From Flavobacteriaceae bacterium R38 (lineage in GTDB: Bacteria > Bacteroidota > Bacteroidia > Flavobacteriales > Flavobacteriaceae): a stretch of DNA of 64,000 nucleotides. The stretch covers positions 372,001 through 436,000 of the forward strand of contig WXYP01000003.1 of the NCBI GenBank assembly GCA_009901575.1, given 5' to 3'. Positions 34,540-43,600 of this stretch are shown one piece after another. The notes under the pieces were generated by a model. That model saw only the letters and a list, made by a program, of their open reading frames with translations, was not told the DNA's origin and searched no databases. How positions within the stretch are numbered: position 1 is the first letter of the stretch; each line of letters begins with the position of its first letter. The translations under genes and the position numbers were made by a program.

Positions 34540-35916
34540 ATGAGTATAACTTCTACGATTGAATCGATTTTCAAAAAATATCTCCCTTCTCCTTTTACTA
34601 TAGCCGTTTTTCTAACTTTTTTGACCATCATACTGGCTTATTTTTTTACATCTTCTCCTGAAGGAGAGAGCCACATAGTTAACATTTTGAAATATTGGGA
34701 AAGTGGGGTTTGGAATAATAATTTATTGGTTTTTGCTTATCAAATGATGCTTATCCTGGTACTAGGGCATGTATTAGTGTTGAGTAAACCTATGAGTTGG
34801 CTTATTCTACAGATCACCAAGTATGTGAAGAATACTGCTAATGCAGCGTTACTGGTGAGTCTTTTTACCATGCTGGTTTCTTTTTTTAACTGGGGCTTAG
34901 GACTCGTGTTTGGAGCTATCCTGGCGAGGAAAGTTGGAGAATATGCTCAAAAGAATAATATTAGCATCAATTACCCATTAATTGGAGCTGCAGGATATGT
35001 TGGTTTGATGATTTGGCATGGAGGAATGAGCGGATCTGCACCTTTAAAAGTATCGGAGATAAATCATCTTAATGAATTGATGGTCGGAATCTCTGATAGT
35101 ACTGTTTTAGCAGGACTACCAACATCTATTTCTTCAAGTGAAACTATTTTTAGTTGGTGGAATTTACTGCTTTTTGGTGTTCTGTTGATCGTTATTCCGT
35201 TTGTTTTTTACAGGATAGGGAAAACAGTTTCAGCAACAAAGATTAGCTTAGATGAATATCAGTTTAAATCCTCTGACTCAAATGAAATAGATGGGGCTGA
35301 AAAACTGGATAATTCTAAGTGGTTAGCCATTGTATTCGGATTAGTAATCCTATGTGCATTTGTTTTTCAATATAGCGGTTTATTAAAATCGTTAAATTTA
35401 ACGCCTAATCTGTTGAACTTTTTTATGCTCGGATTAGCAATTCTTATGCATGGAAATTTTCGCAATTTTCTTAATGCATTAGAAGAAGCGATTAAAGATA
35501 CTTCCGGAATTTTGATACAATTTCCATTGTATTTTGGAATTATGGGGATCATGAGTGGCACAGGTATGGTTACTCAGATAGCTGGTTTTTTTGTCTCAAT
35601 AGCTAATGAAACTACACTGCCAATATTTACTTTTTTTAGTGCAGGGCTGGTAAATATATTTGTTCCAAGTGGAGGAGGTCAATGGGCTGTTCAGGGTCCA
35701 ATAGTTATAGAATCTGCATTAAAACTAGGAGTTCCGTTACCAAAAGCAATAATGGCATTAGCTTATGGAGATCAAATTACAAATATGCTTCAGCCTTTTT
35801 GGGCGCTTCCGCTATTAGGAATTACCAAGTTGAAAGCAAAAGATATTTTACCTTTTAGTCTTATTATGATGTTGTGTGGAATAGTGATTTTTTTAATAGG
35901 ATTGCTTCTTATCTGA
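34540..35916 (+). CDS. Short-chain fatty acid transporter (AtoE-type)
   Basis: This 458-residue polytopic membrane protein of the AtoE/TIGR00366 type has about twelve hydrophobic segments. The diagnostic segments are SWLILQITKYVKNTANAALLV, FNWGLGLVFGAILARK, WHGGMSGSAPLKV and the re-entrant-like VPSGGGQWAVQGPIV. It is expected to take up butyrate or acetoacetate. The ATG at 34540 is preferred over the TTG before it. Confidence 0.88.
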   Translation: MSITSTIESIFKKYLPSPFTIAVFLTFLTIILAYFFTSSPEGESHIVNILKYWESGVWNNNLLVFAYQMMLILVLGHVLVLSKPMSWLILQITKYVKNTANAALLVSLFTMLVSFFNWGLGLVFGAILARKVGEYAQKNNISINYPLIGAAGYVGLMIWHGGMSGSAPLKVSEINHLNELMVGISDSTVLAGLPTSISSSETIFSWWNLLLFGVLLIVIPFVFYRIGKTVSATKISLDEYQFKSSDSNEIDGAEKLDNSKWLAIVFGLVILCAFVFQYSGLLKSLNLTPNLLNFFMLGLAILMHGNFRNFLNALEEAIKDTSGILIQFPLYFGIMGIMSGTGMVTQIAGFFVSIANETTLPIFTFFSAGLVNIFVPSGGGQWAVQGPIVIESALKLGVPLPKAIMALAYGDQITNMLQPFWALPLLGITKLKAKDILPFSLIMMLCGIVIFLIGLLLI

Positions 35917-35924
35917 AAATAAAA

Positions 35925-35950
35925 AAGTCCTGATAAAGCTATCAGGACTT
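35925..35950. terminator. Terminator-like hairpin after the AtoE gene
   Basis: The perfect 10-bp stem AAGTCCTGAT/ATCAGGACTT lies 9 bp past the stop. The continuous T-run is on the minus-strand side, while on the plus strand the hairpin is followed by AATGTTG. Directional termination of the upstream gene is thus less certain. Confidence 0.6.
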
Positions 35951-35969
35951 AATGTTGTGGTTTTAGGTT

Positions 35970-36027
35970 TGTCTCTACATGAAACTCAAAAAGCAATGAT
36001 GAAAATAAAAATTTGCATGTAAAGACA
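35970..36027. repeat. Inverted repeat upstream of aat
   Basis: TGTCTCTACATG and CATGTAAAGACA are 12-bp inverted copies with one mismatch, 34 bp apart, in the 196-bp gap before aat. It could be an operator or a cruciform; no known site matches. Confidence 0.4.
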
Positions 36028-36112
36028 TTAACAAAGTTGAACAAAATTATTAGAATAACAAAGAAAAAAAATCGTTTTTTTAACATTTAGAAACGATGAC
36101 TACCTGACTATT

Positions 36113-36748
36113 ATGTTTTATCTGACGAATAACATTGAATTTCCTCCGGTACATCAAGCAACAAAAGAGGGTATTGTTGCAGTAGGAGGAGATTTGTCGA
36201 CAGACCGTCTTTTATTGGCATATAAAAGTGGTATTTTTCCATGGTTTGAAGAAGATTCTATAATTCTGTGGTGGAGCCCGGACCCAAGAATGGTTTTGTT
36301 TCCTGAGAAATTGAAGGTCTCTAAAAGCATGAAAAAAATCTTAAAAAAAGATATTTTTAAAGTGACTTTTAATACCTGTTTTGAAGAAGTAATTTCTAAT
36401 TGTGCCAAAATAAAAAGAGATGGACAAGAAGGAACATGGATTACAAATGAAATGAAAAAAGCATATTGTAAACTTCACGAGATGGGATATGCTAAATCTG
36501 TTGAAGTATGGCAAAATGACGAATTAGTAGGAGGACTTTATGGGATAGATATTCCTCCTGTTTTTTGTGGAGAAAGTATGTTTACTAAAGTTGATAATGC
36601 ATCAAAGATTGCTTTTATCCATTTAGTTGAAAACCTAAAAGAAAAAGACTATAAACTCATAGATTGTCAAGTGTACACAGATCATTTGTCCAGTTTAGGA
36701 GCCGAAGAAATTCCGAGAGATGAATTTATTAAATTGTTGAATGGTTGA
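36113..36748 (+). CDS. aat: Leucyl/phenylalanyl-tRNA-protein transferase
   Basis: This 211-residue enzyme adds Leu or Phe to N-terminal Arg/Lys as an N-degron for ClpAP. It has the family motifs LLLAYKSGIFPWF, WWSPDPRMVL, the QEGTWITNEMKKAY segment, VGGLYGIDIPPVFCGESMF and the C-terminal IDCQVYTDHLSSLGAEEI. Length is slightly short but normal. Convergent with tag. Confidence 0.95.
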   Translation: MFYLTNNIEFPPVHQATKEGIVAVGGDLSTDRLLLAYKSGIFPWFEEDSIILWWSPDPRMVLFPEKLKVSKSMKKILKKDIFKVTFNTCFEEVISNCAKIKRDGQEGTWITNEMKKAYCKLHEMGYAKSVEVWQNDELVGGLYGIDIPPVFCGESMFTKVDNASKIAFIHLVENLKEKDYKLIDCQVYTDHLSSLGAEEIPRDEFIKLLNG

Positions 36749-36785
36749 ATTGTTTAACCGTCAATCATAAATCGTCAATCGTAAT

Positions 36786-37361
36786 TCATAAATCGCTCTG
36801 GACCTCTTTATATCTAAAACAGCCTACTTCATGGTCGTTCACCATTCCTGTAGCTTGTATATGTGCATAAATAACAGTAGTACCTACAAATTTAAATCCT
36901 CGTTTTTTTAAATCTTTACTGATCTTATCAGATAAAGGAGTATTTGCCGGAGCATCTTTGTAATGTTTAAGCGTATTTTGAATTGGTTTTCCGTTTACAA
37001 ATCCCCATATATATTTACTGAAACTGCCAAACTCCTGTTGAATTTTCATGAAATTTTGAGCGTTGGTTATCGTAGCTTTTATTTTTAGTTTATTTCTGAT
37101 GATACCGGCATCATTCATTAAAGATTCAAACTTAACTTCATTATAATTAGCTATTTTTTTATAATCGAAATTATCAAAGGCCTTTCTGAAGTTTTCTCTT
37201 TTCTTGAGAATGGTAATCCAGCTTAATCCTGCCTGAAAAGTCTCCAGAATTAAAAATTCAAACAAGGTGTCATCATCGTAAACAGGAACTCCCCATTCAT
37301 TATCATGATAGGCTTCATATAAAGAATCTCCAACACACCAACCACATCGATGCTTTTCCAT
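36786..37361 (-). CDS. tag: DNA-3-methyladenine glycosylase I
   Basis: This 191-residue Tag-type glycosylase begins MEKHRCGWCVGDSLYEAYHDNEWG, including the Cys4 and His17-equivalent zinc ligands. The later zinc ligands are in AHIQATGMVNDHEVGCF. The LILETFQAGLSWITILKKRE segment matches the 3-methyladenine pocket helix. It removes 3-methyladenine from alkylated DNA. Confidence 0.95.
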   Translation of the reverse strand: MEKHRCGWCVGDSLYEAYHDNEWGVPVYDDDTLFEFLILETFQAGLSWITILKKRENFRKAFDNFDYKKIANYNEVKFESLMNDAGIIRNKLKIKATITNAQNFMKIQQEFGSFSKYIWGFVNGKPIQNTLKHYKDAPANTPLSDKISKDLKKRGFKFVGTTVIYAHIQATGMVNDHEVGCFRYKEVQSDL

Positions 37362-37406
37362 AATAAAAGTTTTAGTAACGTAACATTATTGCAAGTTCAG
37401 AATATT

Positions 37407-37781
37407 TTATAATATAATTCTCTTGTGATCTAAAAATTCTTCATGAAAATTAGCTAAAATTGCTAACCTGTTATTAGATACTTTCAAATAATTAATGCAT
37501 TGAGCTATATGTTTATCATGAATAGTACTTGTACATTTGATCTCAAGAATTATTTTATCGAAGACAATAAAATCAGCATAAAACTTATGTTTTAAAATTA
37601 TATCCTTGTAGTTTACTAGGTATTGTTTTTCTCTTTCGAAAGGAATATTATTCTGCTTAAATTCATACTCGATTGCATCTTTATAAACGATTTCAGAAAA
37701 ACCACTTCCTAGATTATTATATACTTCGAATAAAACTCCAATTATTTTATAACTATCTTCTTTGTACAGAAATTCTTTCAT
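37407..37781 (-). CDS. GxxExxY family protein
   Basis: This 124-residue protein has the name-giving motif GFSEIVY (GxxExxY) near residue 28 and the nuclease-like arrangement FYADFIVFDKIILEIKC (Asp, then Glu-x-Lys), as in PD-(D/E)XK folds. The function is unknown; such genes are often found as solitary insertions next to repeats. Here it lies next to the 108-bp tandem repeats and has no partner gene. Confidence 0.88.
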   Translation of the reverse strand: MKEFLYKEDSYKIIGVLFEVYNNLGSGFSEIVYKDAIEYEFKQNNIPFEREKQYLVNYKDIILKHKFYADFIVFDKIILEIKCTSTIHDKHIAQCINYLKVSNNRLAILANFHEEFLDHKRIIL

Positions 37782-37886
37782 TTGGTAATAATAATTAAAA
37801 AATATAATATTAAGAATTTATTTACAATAATTTTTGACCATAAATTTGCAGATCGATTGTTGTTTATAAAAATACAATTAACCAAA

Positions 37887-38135
37887 ATCAGTATATCTGT
37901 GGTGGTTTATAAAAATTGATATTGAAGTTGATTTTGGCCACGGATTCACGGATAGATTCAAGTATAGAATTCAAAATAGATATTATAGAGAAATATCAGT
38001 ATATCTGTGGTGGTTTATAAAAATTGATATTGAAGTTGATTTTAGCCACGGATTCACGGATTAATTTAAGTGCAAAACCCAAAACAAGTATTATCGAGAA
38101 ACATCAGTGTATTTGTGGCATTTTATGAATAAGAT
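37887..38135 (+). repeat. 108-bp tandem repeat (2.3 copies)
   Basis: Copies start with ATCAGTATATCTGTGG at 37887, 37995 and (as ATCAGTGTATTTGTGG) 38103, exactly 108 bp apart. Each unit also has GCCACGGATTCACGGAT about 50 bp in, roughly an inverted form of its own start, so each can fold. The second copy differs at scattered bases, mostly in its last third. The third is cut off after about 25-30 bp. Confidence 0.92.
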
Positions 38136-38187
38136 TTTAATTTTTTAGTTTATCGATAAGCAAACTAGTTTTGAATATCTTTATTGC

Positions 38188-38201
38188 ATGATAATTATCA
38201 T
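38188..38201. promoter_or_regulatory. Candidate metalloregulator operator
   Basis: ATGATAATTATCAT is a perfect 14-bp palindrome resembling Fur-box half-sites (GATAAT/ATTATC). It lies about 137 bp before the thioredoxin-like gene. The spacing is not the full 7-1-7 Fur consensus. Confidence 0.3.
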
Positions 38202-38337
38202 TTTTATTTACAGAATATTGTATTCTTTTTGCTTTGACAACCTAAGTACATATAATGTAAGTTTTTTTGATTCTTACTACTAATGTAAAACGACAGTTTA
38301 ATTAAATAAATAAAAACCCTAAATTTTGTGATTTATT

Positions 38338-38940
38338 ATGGAAGTATTAATCGACGATATTTTAACAAAAAGCTTAGAAAAAGCTACAACATATAGTGAG
38401 TACAGAACATTAGTGTCTGATTTGGTTAAAGAAGAGAAATCTACAGGAGAAATTCAGAATGAATCTTTAACTAATTATTCAATGCTTAATGACAGAAGAA
38501 TGAATCGTTTGGATAAGACTATTAAATTATCTGAAGAAGTTATTGAAAAAGCGAATAATTTTAAAGGAAATGTTACCTGGTTAGTACTGACAGAGAGTTG
38601 GTGTGGCGATGCTGCTCAAACAATGCCTGTAATGCAAAAGATAGCAGATTTAAATGAGGGGATAGATTTTAAAGTGATATTGAGAGACGAAAATGAAGAA
38701 CTAATGGATCAGTTTTTGACTAATGGAGGAAGATCTATTCCAAAATTAATAATGATTGATAATACTACTAATGAAGTATTAAATAGTTGGGGGCCAAGAC
38801 CTTCCGTAGCTACCAAAATGGTTGAAGACTACAAAAAAGAACACGGGAAGTTGACTCCTGAATTTAAGCAAGATTTACAAGTTTGGTATAATAAAGATAA
38901 AGGTCAGAATACAGCTGAAGACCTTATAGAAATGATCTAA
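38338..38940 (+). CDS. Thioredoxin family protein
   Basis: This 200-residue cytosolic protein has an N-terminal helical part (residues 1-75) and a thioredoxin fold with the active site TESWCGDAAQTMP at about residues 87-99. The second cysteine of CxxC is replaced (WCGD), so simple dithiol exchange is unlikely. GRSIPKLIMID gives the cis-proline loop. Similar WCGDxxQ proteins are common in Flavobacteriia. The substrate is unknown. Confidence 0.85.
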   Translation: MEVLIDDILTKSLEKATTYSEYRTLVSDLVKEEKSTGEIQNESLTNYSMLNDRRMNRLDKTIKLSEEVIEKANNFKGNVTWLVLTESWCGDAAQTMPVMQKIADLNEGIDFKVILRDENEELMDQFLTNGGRSIPKLIMIDNTTNEVLNSWGPRPSVATKMVEDYKKEHGKLTPEFKQDLQVWYNKDKGQNTAEDLIEMI

Positions 38941-38954
38941 AATTTCTATTTTTA

Positions 38955-39725
38955 TTAATCTCTTTGGAACAAGTAAGTAATCGAACCTAATTGGTTTGAT
39001 CTGCTACTGGTTTGAAATTTGGATCTTTTGGCATAAGCTATCGCATTGTCTATTAAGCATCCGTTTTTGGATGTAGAACTTGCCTGATTAAAAGTGGCTT
39101 CAATGACATTACCTGACTGATCAACTTTAATATTAATTACTATTTTTCCTTGTTGTGCACAAGTATAAATAGGGTTAGGTAATGTTCTGTGTAGCCTGTC
39201 TTTAAGTGAATAAGAGATAGATGTATTTCTGTTTGCTACATTATTCTTTACAATTTCTTCCGAAGCATTATTACCATCAGAATCAAGAGAACGCTTTTTT
39301 GTTTTGGCTGCAGAAGTTAAAGAACCTTGTCCGCCGGAAGAAGTCAGGTAGTTGTCGTTTTCGTTATTGTTTTCATCGTCACTACTTTCATTAGCTTCTT
39401 CATCGGTATTTTCTTCTGCATTTTCGGCTTCAGCTTGTTTTCCTTCTTCAAGAATTTCTTCTAAAGTTTTAAATTCATCCAATTCCTTATCAAACCTGCT
39501 TTCAGCAGCTTCATTATAGGCTAAATGTGTTTTAACTAACTCTTGTTCCGGTTGTTCCTGGAATTCCAGAAGCTCTTCTTCCAGTAAAGATTCGTCTAAA
39601 GATAATTCAAACAGGTATTCGGGCTCTTTAATACCACTTAAATGGATATTAAAAAGTACCAAAGACACGATTGACATGACGAAAAACGTGATAAGTAATG
39701 ATAACTGTTTATCGTTAAGATTCAT
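38955..39725 (-). CDS. TonB-like protein (membrane anchor plus C-terminal TonB fold)
   Basis: This 256-residue protein has one N-terminal membrane helix (residues 8-27), a long acidic periplasmic stretch rich in Glu, Asp and Asn (about 40-160), and a C-terminal TonB-type domain (GKIVINIKVDQSGNVIEATF). It could be an energy transducer to outer-membrane receptors. No exbB, exbD or receptor is adjacent. The acidic linker replaces the usual Pro/Lys-rich one. Confidence 0.75.
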   Translation of the reverse strand: MNLNDKQLSLLITFFVMSIVSLVLFNIHLSGIKEPEYLFELSLDESLLEEELLEFQEQPEQELVKTHLAYNEAAESRFDKELDEFKTLEEILEEGKQAEAENAEENTDEEANESSDDENNNENDNYLTSSGGQGSLTSAAKTKKRSLDSDGNNASEEIVKNNVANRNTSISYSLKDRLHRTLPNPIYTCAQQGKIVINIKVDQSGNVIEATFNQASSTSKNGCLIDNAIAYAKRSKFQTSSRSNQLGSITYLFQRD

Positions 39726-39782
39726 ACTATAAGTAACTTTCAGGGCGCAAAATTATTTTAAATATAATAAATTTAATTTTTA

Positions 39783-40475
39783 TCAGCCCAATAAGCTCTC
39801 CACAAATGCTTCGGGAGATACAGCATTATGTACGTTGAAATCTCCTATTTTGGTTCTTTTTAAAGCAGATAAATGTGCTCCCGAATTAAGCGCTTTTCCA
39901 AAATCATGTGCTAGAGAACGTATGTAAGTACCTTTACTACATACTACTCTAAAGTCAATTTCAGGGAGATTAATCCTGGTAATTTCAAAATCTAATATTT
40001 CAATTTCTCTGGCGTCAATTTTAACTTCTTTTCCTTCTCTGGCAAATTCGTACAAACGTTTTCCATCTTTTTTTAATGCAGAGAAAACAGGAGGAAGTTG
40101 TTTAATAGTGCCTAGAAATTGTTTTGTTGTACTGTGAATTAGTTCATTTGTTATATGATCTGTTGAGAAACTCTGATTTATTTCAGTTTCTAAATCATAA
40201 GAGGAAGTTGTACCTCCAATAGTAATTGTTCCTGTATATTCTTTTACTTGCCCTTGAAACTCTGGTATTTTTTTTGTGAATTTACCTGTGCAGATGATTA
40301 ATAATCCGGTTGCTAAAGGATCCAGAGTTCCTGCATGCCCAACTTTAATTTTTTTAAGGTTAAACTTTTTTTTGATCGCCCATTTTATTTTATTCACCGC
40401 CTGAAAAGAAGACCATGTTAAAGGTTTATCAATGAGTAAAACACGTCCGTTTTTGAAATCTTCTTCTGTTAGCAT
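39783..40475 (-). CDS. truB: tRNA pseudouridine(55) synthase TruB
   Basis: This 230-residue enzyme makes pseudouridine 55 in the tRNA T-loop. The catalytic aspartate is in VGHAGTLDPLATGLLI. Other motifs are FSALKKDGKRLYEFAREG and CSKGTYIRSLAHDFG. I chose the ATG at 40475 (MLTEEDFKNGRVLLIDKP). The ATG at 40502 would overlap the end of uppP and add nine residues. It lies 10 bp downstream of uppP in a ftsX-DUF3098-uppP-truB cluster. Confidence 0.95.
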   Translation of the reverse strand: MLTEEDFKNGRVLLIDKPLTWSSFQAVNKIKWAIKKKFNLKKIKVGHAGTLDPLATGLLIICTGKFTKKIPEFQGQVKEYTGTITIGGTTSSYDLETEINQSFSTDHITNELIHSTTKQFLGTIKQLPPVFSALKKDGKRLYEFAREGKEVKIDAREIEILDFEITRINLPEIDFRVVCSKGTYIRSLAHDFGKALNSGAHLSALKRTKIGDFNVHNAVSPEAFVESLLG

Positions 40476-40485
40476 TATCTCTTTC

Positions 40486-41280
40486 TTAATTAAAAAAGGC
40501 AAATAAAATAGTAATAGCTCCGACTATAAGGCAGTAGACGGCAAAATAAGTAAGTTTACTTTTTTTAACCAGCTTAATCATCCAGGTACATGCAATTAAT
40601 CCCGATATAAATGCAGCGATGAAACCTATAATCATAGGGGTTAACTCTTTACTTTCAAAATTGATGCCTCCATCAAGTATATTTTTAGCAATACTCCCAA
40701 AGATTAAAGGAACAACCATTAAGAAAGAAAAACGAGCAGCTTTGGTTTTATCGATCCCTAATAAAACAGAAGTAGATATGGTGGCGCCACTTCTTGAAAT
40801 ACCGGGTAAAATTGCAATAGCTTGAGAAACTCCAATAATAAAGGCATTACTAAAAGTAACGTTCTTTTTGCTGTTGACTGCTTTATCTGCTAAGTACAAA
40901 AGTAGAGCAGTTATGATGAGCATAAAACCTACTAACTGTATGTTTTCTCCGAATAGCCCTTCTAATTGACGTTCAAAGAAAAAACCAATAAAAACAGCAG
41001 GGATCATTGATAGTATAATTTTTAAAGAGAATTGAGTTTCCTCGTTCCATTTAAACTGAAAAAGTCCTTTTAAAATCTCAAAAACATCTTTCCTGAAAAC
41101 CACAATAGTACTCAAAGCTGTAGCAAAGTGTAAGACGATAGTAAATAGAAGACTTTCTTCAGGAATAGAATTATCTCCCAAAATAGCTTTTCCTAATTCC
41201 AGATGACCACTGGATGAAACTGGAAGGAATTCGGTTAAACCTTGTATAATACCCAGAATTATAGCATCGATAATATCCAT
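40486..41280 (-). CDS. uppP: Undecaprenyl-diphosphate phosphatase
   Basis: This 264-residue, multi-helix membrane enzyme recycles the lipid carrier for peptidoglycan. The two BacA/UppP motifs are GLTEFLPVSSSGHLELG near the start and LPGISRSGATIS at about residue 160. The order with ftsX, DUF3098 and truB is a conserved Bacteroidota cell-envelope cluster. Confidence 0.96.
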   Translation of the reverse strand: MDIIDAIILGIIQGLTEFLPVSSSGHLELGKAILGDNSIPEESLLFTIVLHFATALSTIVVFRKDVFEILKGLFQFKWNEETQFSLKIILSMIPAVFIGFFFERQLEGLFGENIQLVGFMLIITALLLYLADKAVNSKKNVTFSNAFIIGVSQAIAILPGISRSGATISTSVLLGIDKTKAARFSFLMVVPLIFGSIAKNILDGGINFESKELTPMIIGFIAAFISGLIACTWMIKLVKKSKLTYFAVYCLIVGAITILFAFFN

Positions 41281-41341
41281 AAGGTTGTTGTAATTTCTTT
41301 AAAAATGTTAAAGATGAAATAAAAAACTAAAAAACCTGGGA

Positions 41342-41614
41342 TTATTTGGATGTTTTTTTCTTATCCGGATTTAATAAAATAGCATAAACTTCGATCCCGA
41401 AACCAATCAGAACTAAAGTTGGAGCCAACCTGATACGTCGGAAGCTAAAAATATCCGGATTAAAAACATTGGGATCGTTACTGCCACCTCCGCTCATTAA
41501 AATAAAGCCTAATGTTATAAATGCAAGACCAATAAACATAAATTGATAGTTTTTCTTTTTAAAAAGAAATCCTTGCTGCGCTTTTTTATTAGAATCTTTT
41601 TTGTTTTTCTTCAT
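41342..41614 (-). CDS. DUF3098 family membrane protein
   Basis: This 90-residue protein has a lysine-rich N-terminus and two membrane helices (about residues 25-43 and 65-83) separated by a short GGGSNDPNVFNPDIFSF loop, typical of Bacteroidota DUF3098. The function is unknown. It lies between ftsX and uppP. Confidence 0.85.
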   Translation of the reverse strand: MKKNKKDSNKKAQQGFLFKKKNYQFMFIGLAFITLGFILMSGGGSNDPNVFNPDIFSFRRIRLAPTLVLIGFGIEVYAILLNPDKKKTSK

Positions 41615-41668
41615 TTCTTAAAAATTTATAACCTTCAAGTGGCCAGATGAGCGATGTATTATGCAAAT

Positions 41669-42547
41669 TTAATAATATAAATCATCAGTTCGTAAATTGA
41701 GGAAGCGTTGCGTTGCAAAAAATGTACTGATCCATGTGATAAGCACGCCTATGATAAAAACCCCTGAAAAAAGAAAAACCAGTAAAATAGGATCTTGCAA
41801 TAATGCTAATTCGGGGAATCTTTTGTCAAAATAATACAATACAATTGCCATGGCGATTAAGGCCACGGTAGCTCCAACCATACCTAGTTGAACACTTTTT
41901 ACAATAAAAGGTTTTCTGATAAACCTTTTTGTGGCTCCAACCATTTGCATCGTCTTAATGATAAAACGCTTAGAATATATAGATAGACGTATAGAGCTAT
42001 TAATCAGCAGAACAGCGATTAACATAAAAATACCACTGGCGATTAATATCCATAGACTTAGCTTTTTGACGTTGTCGTTTAATAAAGAAATCAGCGGTTT
42101 GTCATAAGATACCTCAGAAACATAATTTTTACTGGTAATCTCATTGGAAATCTCTTCAATTTTATCGGGAGTTACATAGTCTGCTTTGAGATGAACATCC
42201 ATAGAGTTTTGTAGCGGATTATATCCTAAGAATTCCATGAAATTTTCTCCAATAGCTTCGCTATGAGATTCGGCAGCAACTTCTTTTGATATAAATTCAA
42301 CCGATTTGGTGTATTCGGCTAGTGTTAAGCTTTTTTGCAACTGATTTATTTCAATCTCTTTTGCATTGTCTTTAATAAAAACAGTAATAGCTACCTGCTC
42401 TTTAAAATGATCTGCTAATTTTTTTGTGTTGAGAATAATCAATCCTAAAACCCCTAAAAGGAAGAGTACCAGAGCAATACTTAATACCACAGAAAAATAA
42501 GAAGAGATTAATTTTCTTTTTTGATATTTTTCAAAAGATTTACTCAT
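41669..42547 (-). CDS. ftsX: Cell division protein FtsX (ABC permease-like)
   Basis: This 292-residue protein has four membrane helices. The large extracytoplasmic domain after the first helix (about residues 45-165) and the FtsX-like permease region (about 170-290; MQMVGATKRFIRKPF) are as expected. With FtsE it activates septal peptidoglycan hydrolases. ftsE is not adjacent in this window. It is the first gene of the ftsX-DUF3098-uppP-truB series. Confidence 0.93.
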   Translation of the reverse strand: MSKSFEKYQKRKLISSYFSVVLSIALVLFLLGVLGLIILNTKKLADHFKEQVAITVFIKDNAKEIEINQLQKSLTLAEYTKSVEFISKEVAAESHSEAIGENFMEFLGYNPLQNSMDVHLKADYVTPDKIEEISNEITSKNYVSEVSYDKPLISLLNDNVKKLSLWILIASGIFMLIAVLLINSSIRLSIYSKRFIIKTMQMVGATKRFIRKPFIVKSVQLGMVGATVALIAMAIVLYYFDKRFPELALLQDPILLVFLFSGVFIIGVLITWISTFFATQRFLNLRTDDLYY

Positions 42548-42676
42548 TTTCGGTTCCTTCTAATTCCAGTAAAAATAGTAAAAAGCTTTGTTTTAAATCT
42601 ATTTTTAAAAGGATAATTCACAGTGCTTTTGTTACAGAATCTCTATTAGATCGTTTAATGGGAAATAGCCACTACA

Positions 42677-43600
42677 ATGATAACACCAATTATTAAAACA
42701 GAAAACCTTTGCTTTTCATATGCAAAGCACAAAAAAGACATTACGTCTTTGGACCTGGAAGTGCCAAAAGGAAGTGTTTATGGTTTTTTAGGTCCTAATG
42801 GATCGGGAAAAACAACAACAATACGCCTGCTTTTAGGATTATTAAAAAAACAAGAAGGAGAAGTATTCTTATTTGGAGATTCCTTTAGTAAAAACCGATT
42901 AAAAAGCCTGGCAAATATAGGGGCGCTGATAGAAGCTCCATCATTATATGAGCATTTAAACGCTAGGGAGAATTTGCAAGTAGCGGCCAGATATCGGAGA
43001 AATGTTCCGAAAGGGAGAATAGAAGAAGTATTAGAAGTAGTTAAGCTTGACCACACTAAAAAAAAGAAAGTAAAAGCTTTTTCTTTAGGGATGAAACAAC
43101 GATTGGGACTGGCAATCTCACTACTAAATAAACCTGAGCTACTTATTTTAGATGAGCCTACTAACGGGTTAGACCCTAAAGGAATTATTGAGATGCGAAC
43201 ACTCATTAAAGAGCTTAATGAGCAACACGGAACTACCATTTTTATTTCTAGTCATTTGTTAAGCGAAATTGAGAAAACCTGCTCCCATGTAGGTATTATT
43301 CGAAATGGTGAAATGCTTTTTCAGGACACGGTAAAAGCATTAAAAAATTCCGAAAACGGAAAACTGGTTGTAGAAATTGAAAATGATAATGTTTCACTTG
43401 CACAGGAAACGCTAAGAGAATTAGATATTGCTACAGATGTTATAGAAGAACAACTATTATCGCTTACGGTAAATGAAAAAAATGAAATACCAGTATTAAT
43501 TGATACTTTAAGAGATAAGGAAATATCGATTTATCAGGTAAAAATTAAAGACAATTTAGAAGAATTATTCTTGACATTAACAGAAAACCAGAAATCATGA
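42677..43600 (+). CDS. ABC transporter ATP-binding protein
   Basis: This 307-residue protein has Walker A GPNGSGKTTT (about residue 38), signature FSLGMKQRLGLAI, Walker B LLILDEPTNGLDP and the H-loop ISSHLL. Residues 215-307 form an extra C-terminal domain, as in BcrA/CcmA-type exporters. It overlaps the permease gene by 4 bp. The cargo is not evident. Confidence 0.94.
   Translation: MITPIIKTENLCFSYAKHKKDITSLDLEVPKGSVYGFLGPNGSGKTTTIRLLLGLLKKQEGEVFLFGDSFSKNRLKSLANIGALIEAPSLYEHLNARENLQVAARYRRNVPKGRIEEVLEVVKLDHTKKKKVKAFSLGMKQRLGLAISLLNKPELLILDEPTNGLDPKGIIEMRTLIKELNEQHGTTIFISSHLLSEIEKTCSHVGIIRNGEMLFQDTVKALKNSENGKLVVEIENDNVSLAQETLRELDIATDVIEEQLLSLTVNEKNEIPVLIDTLRDKEISIYQVKIKDNLEELFLTLTENQKS

Larger units (their letters stand above)
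37782..38337. other. 556-bp gene-free stretch with tandem repeats and an operator-like palindrome
   Basis: It contains two full and one partial 108-bp tandem repeats (37887-38135) and a 14-bp palindrome (38188-38201). No ORF with family features was found. Confidence 0.75.

Noticed and set aside
37887-38135. CRISPR array
   Set aside because: The repeats are 108 bp long and contiguous, with no unique spacers, and there are no cas genes in the window.
37407-38940. Toxin-antitoxin or defence island at the GxxExxY gene
   Set aside because: The neighbours are tag, a tandem repeat and a thioredoxin-like gene; there is no paired small gene or other defence domain.
42778-43239. Antisense open frame opposite the ABC ATPase
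   Set aside because: It is a shadow of conserved Walker A to signature codons on the plus strand.
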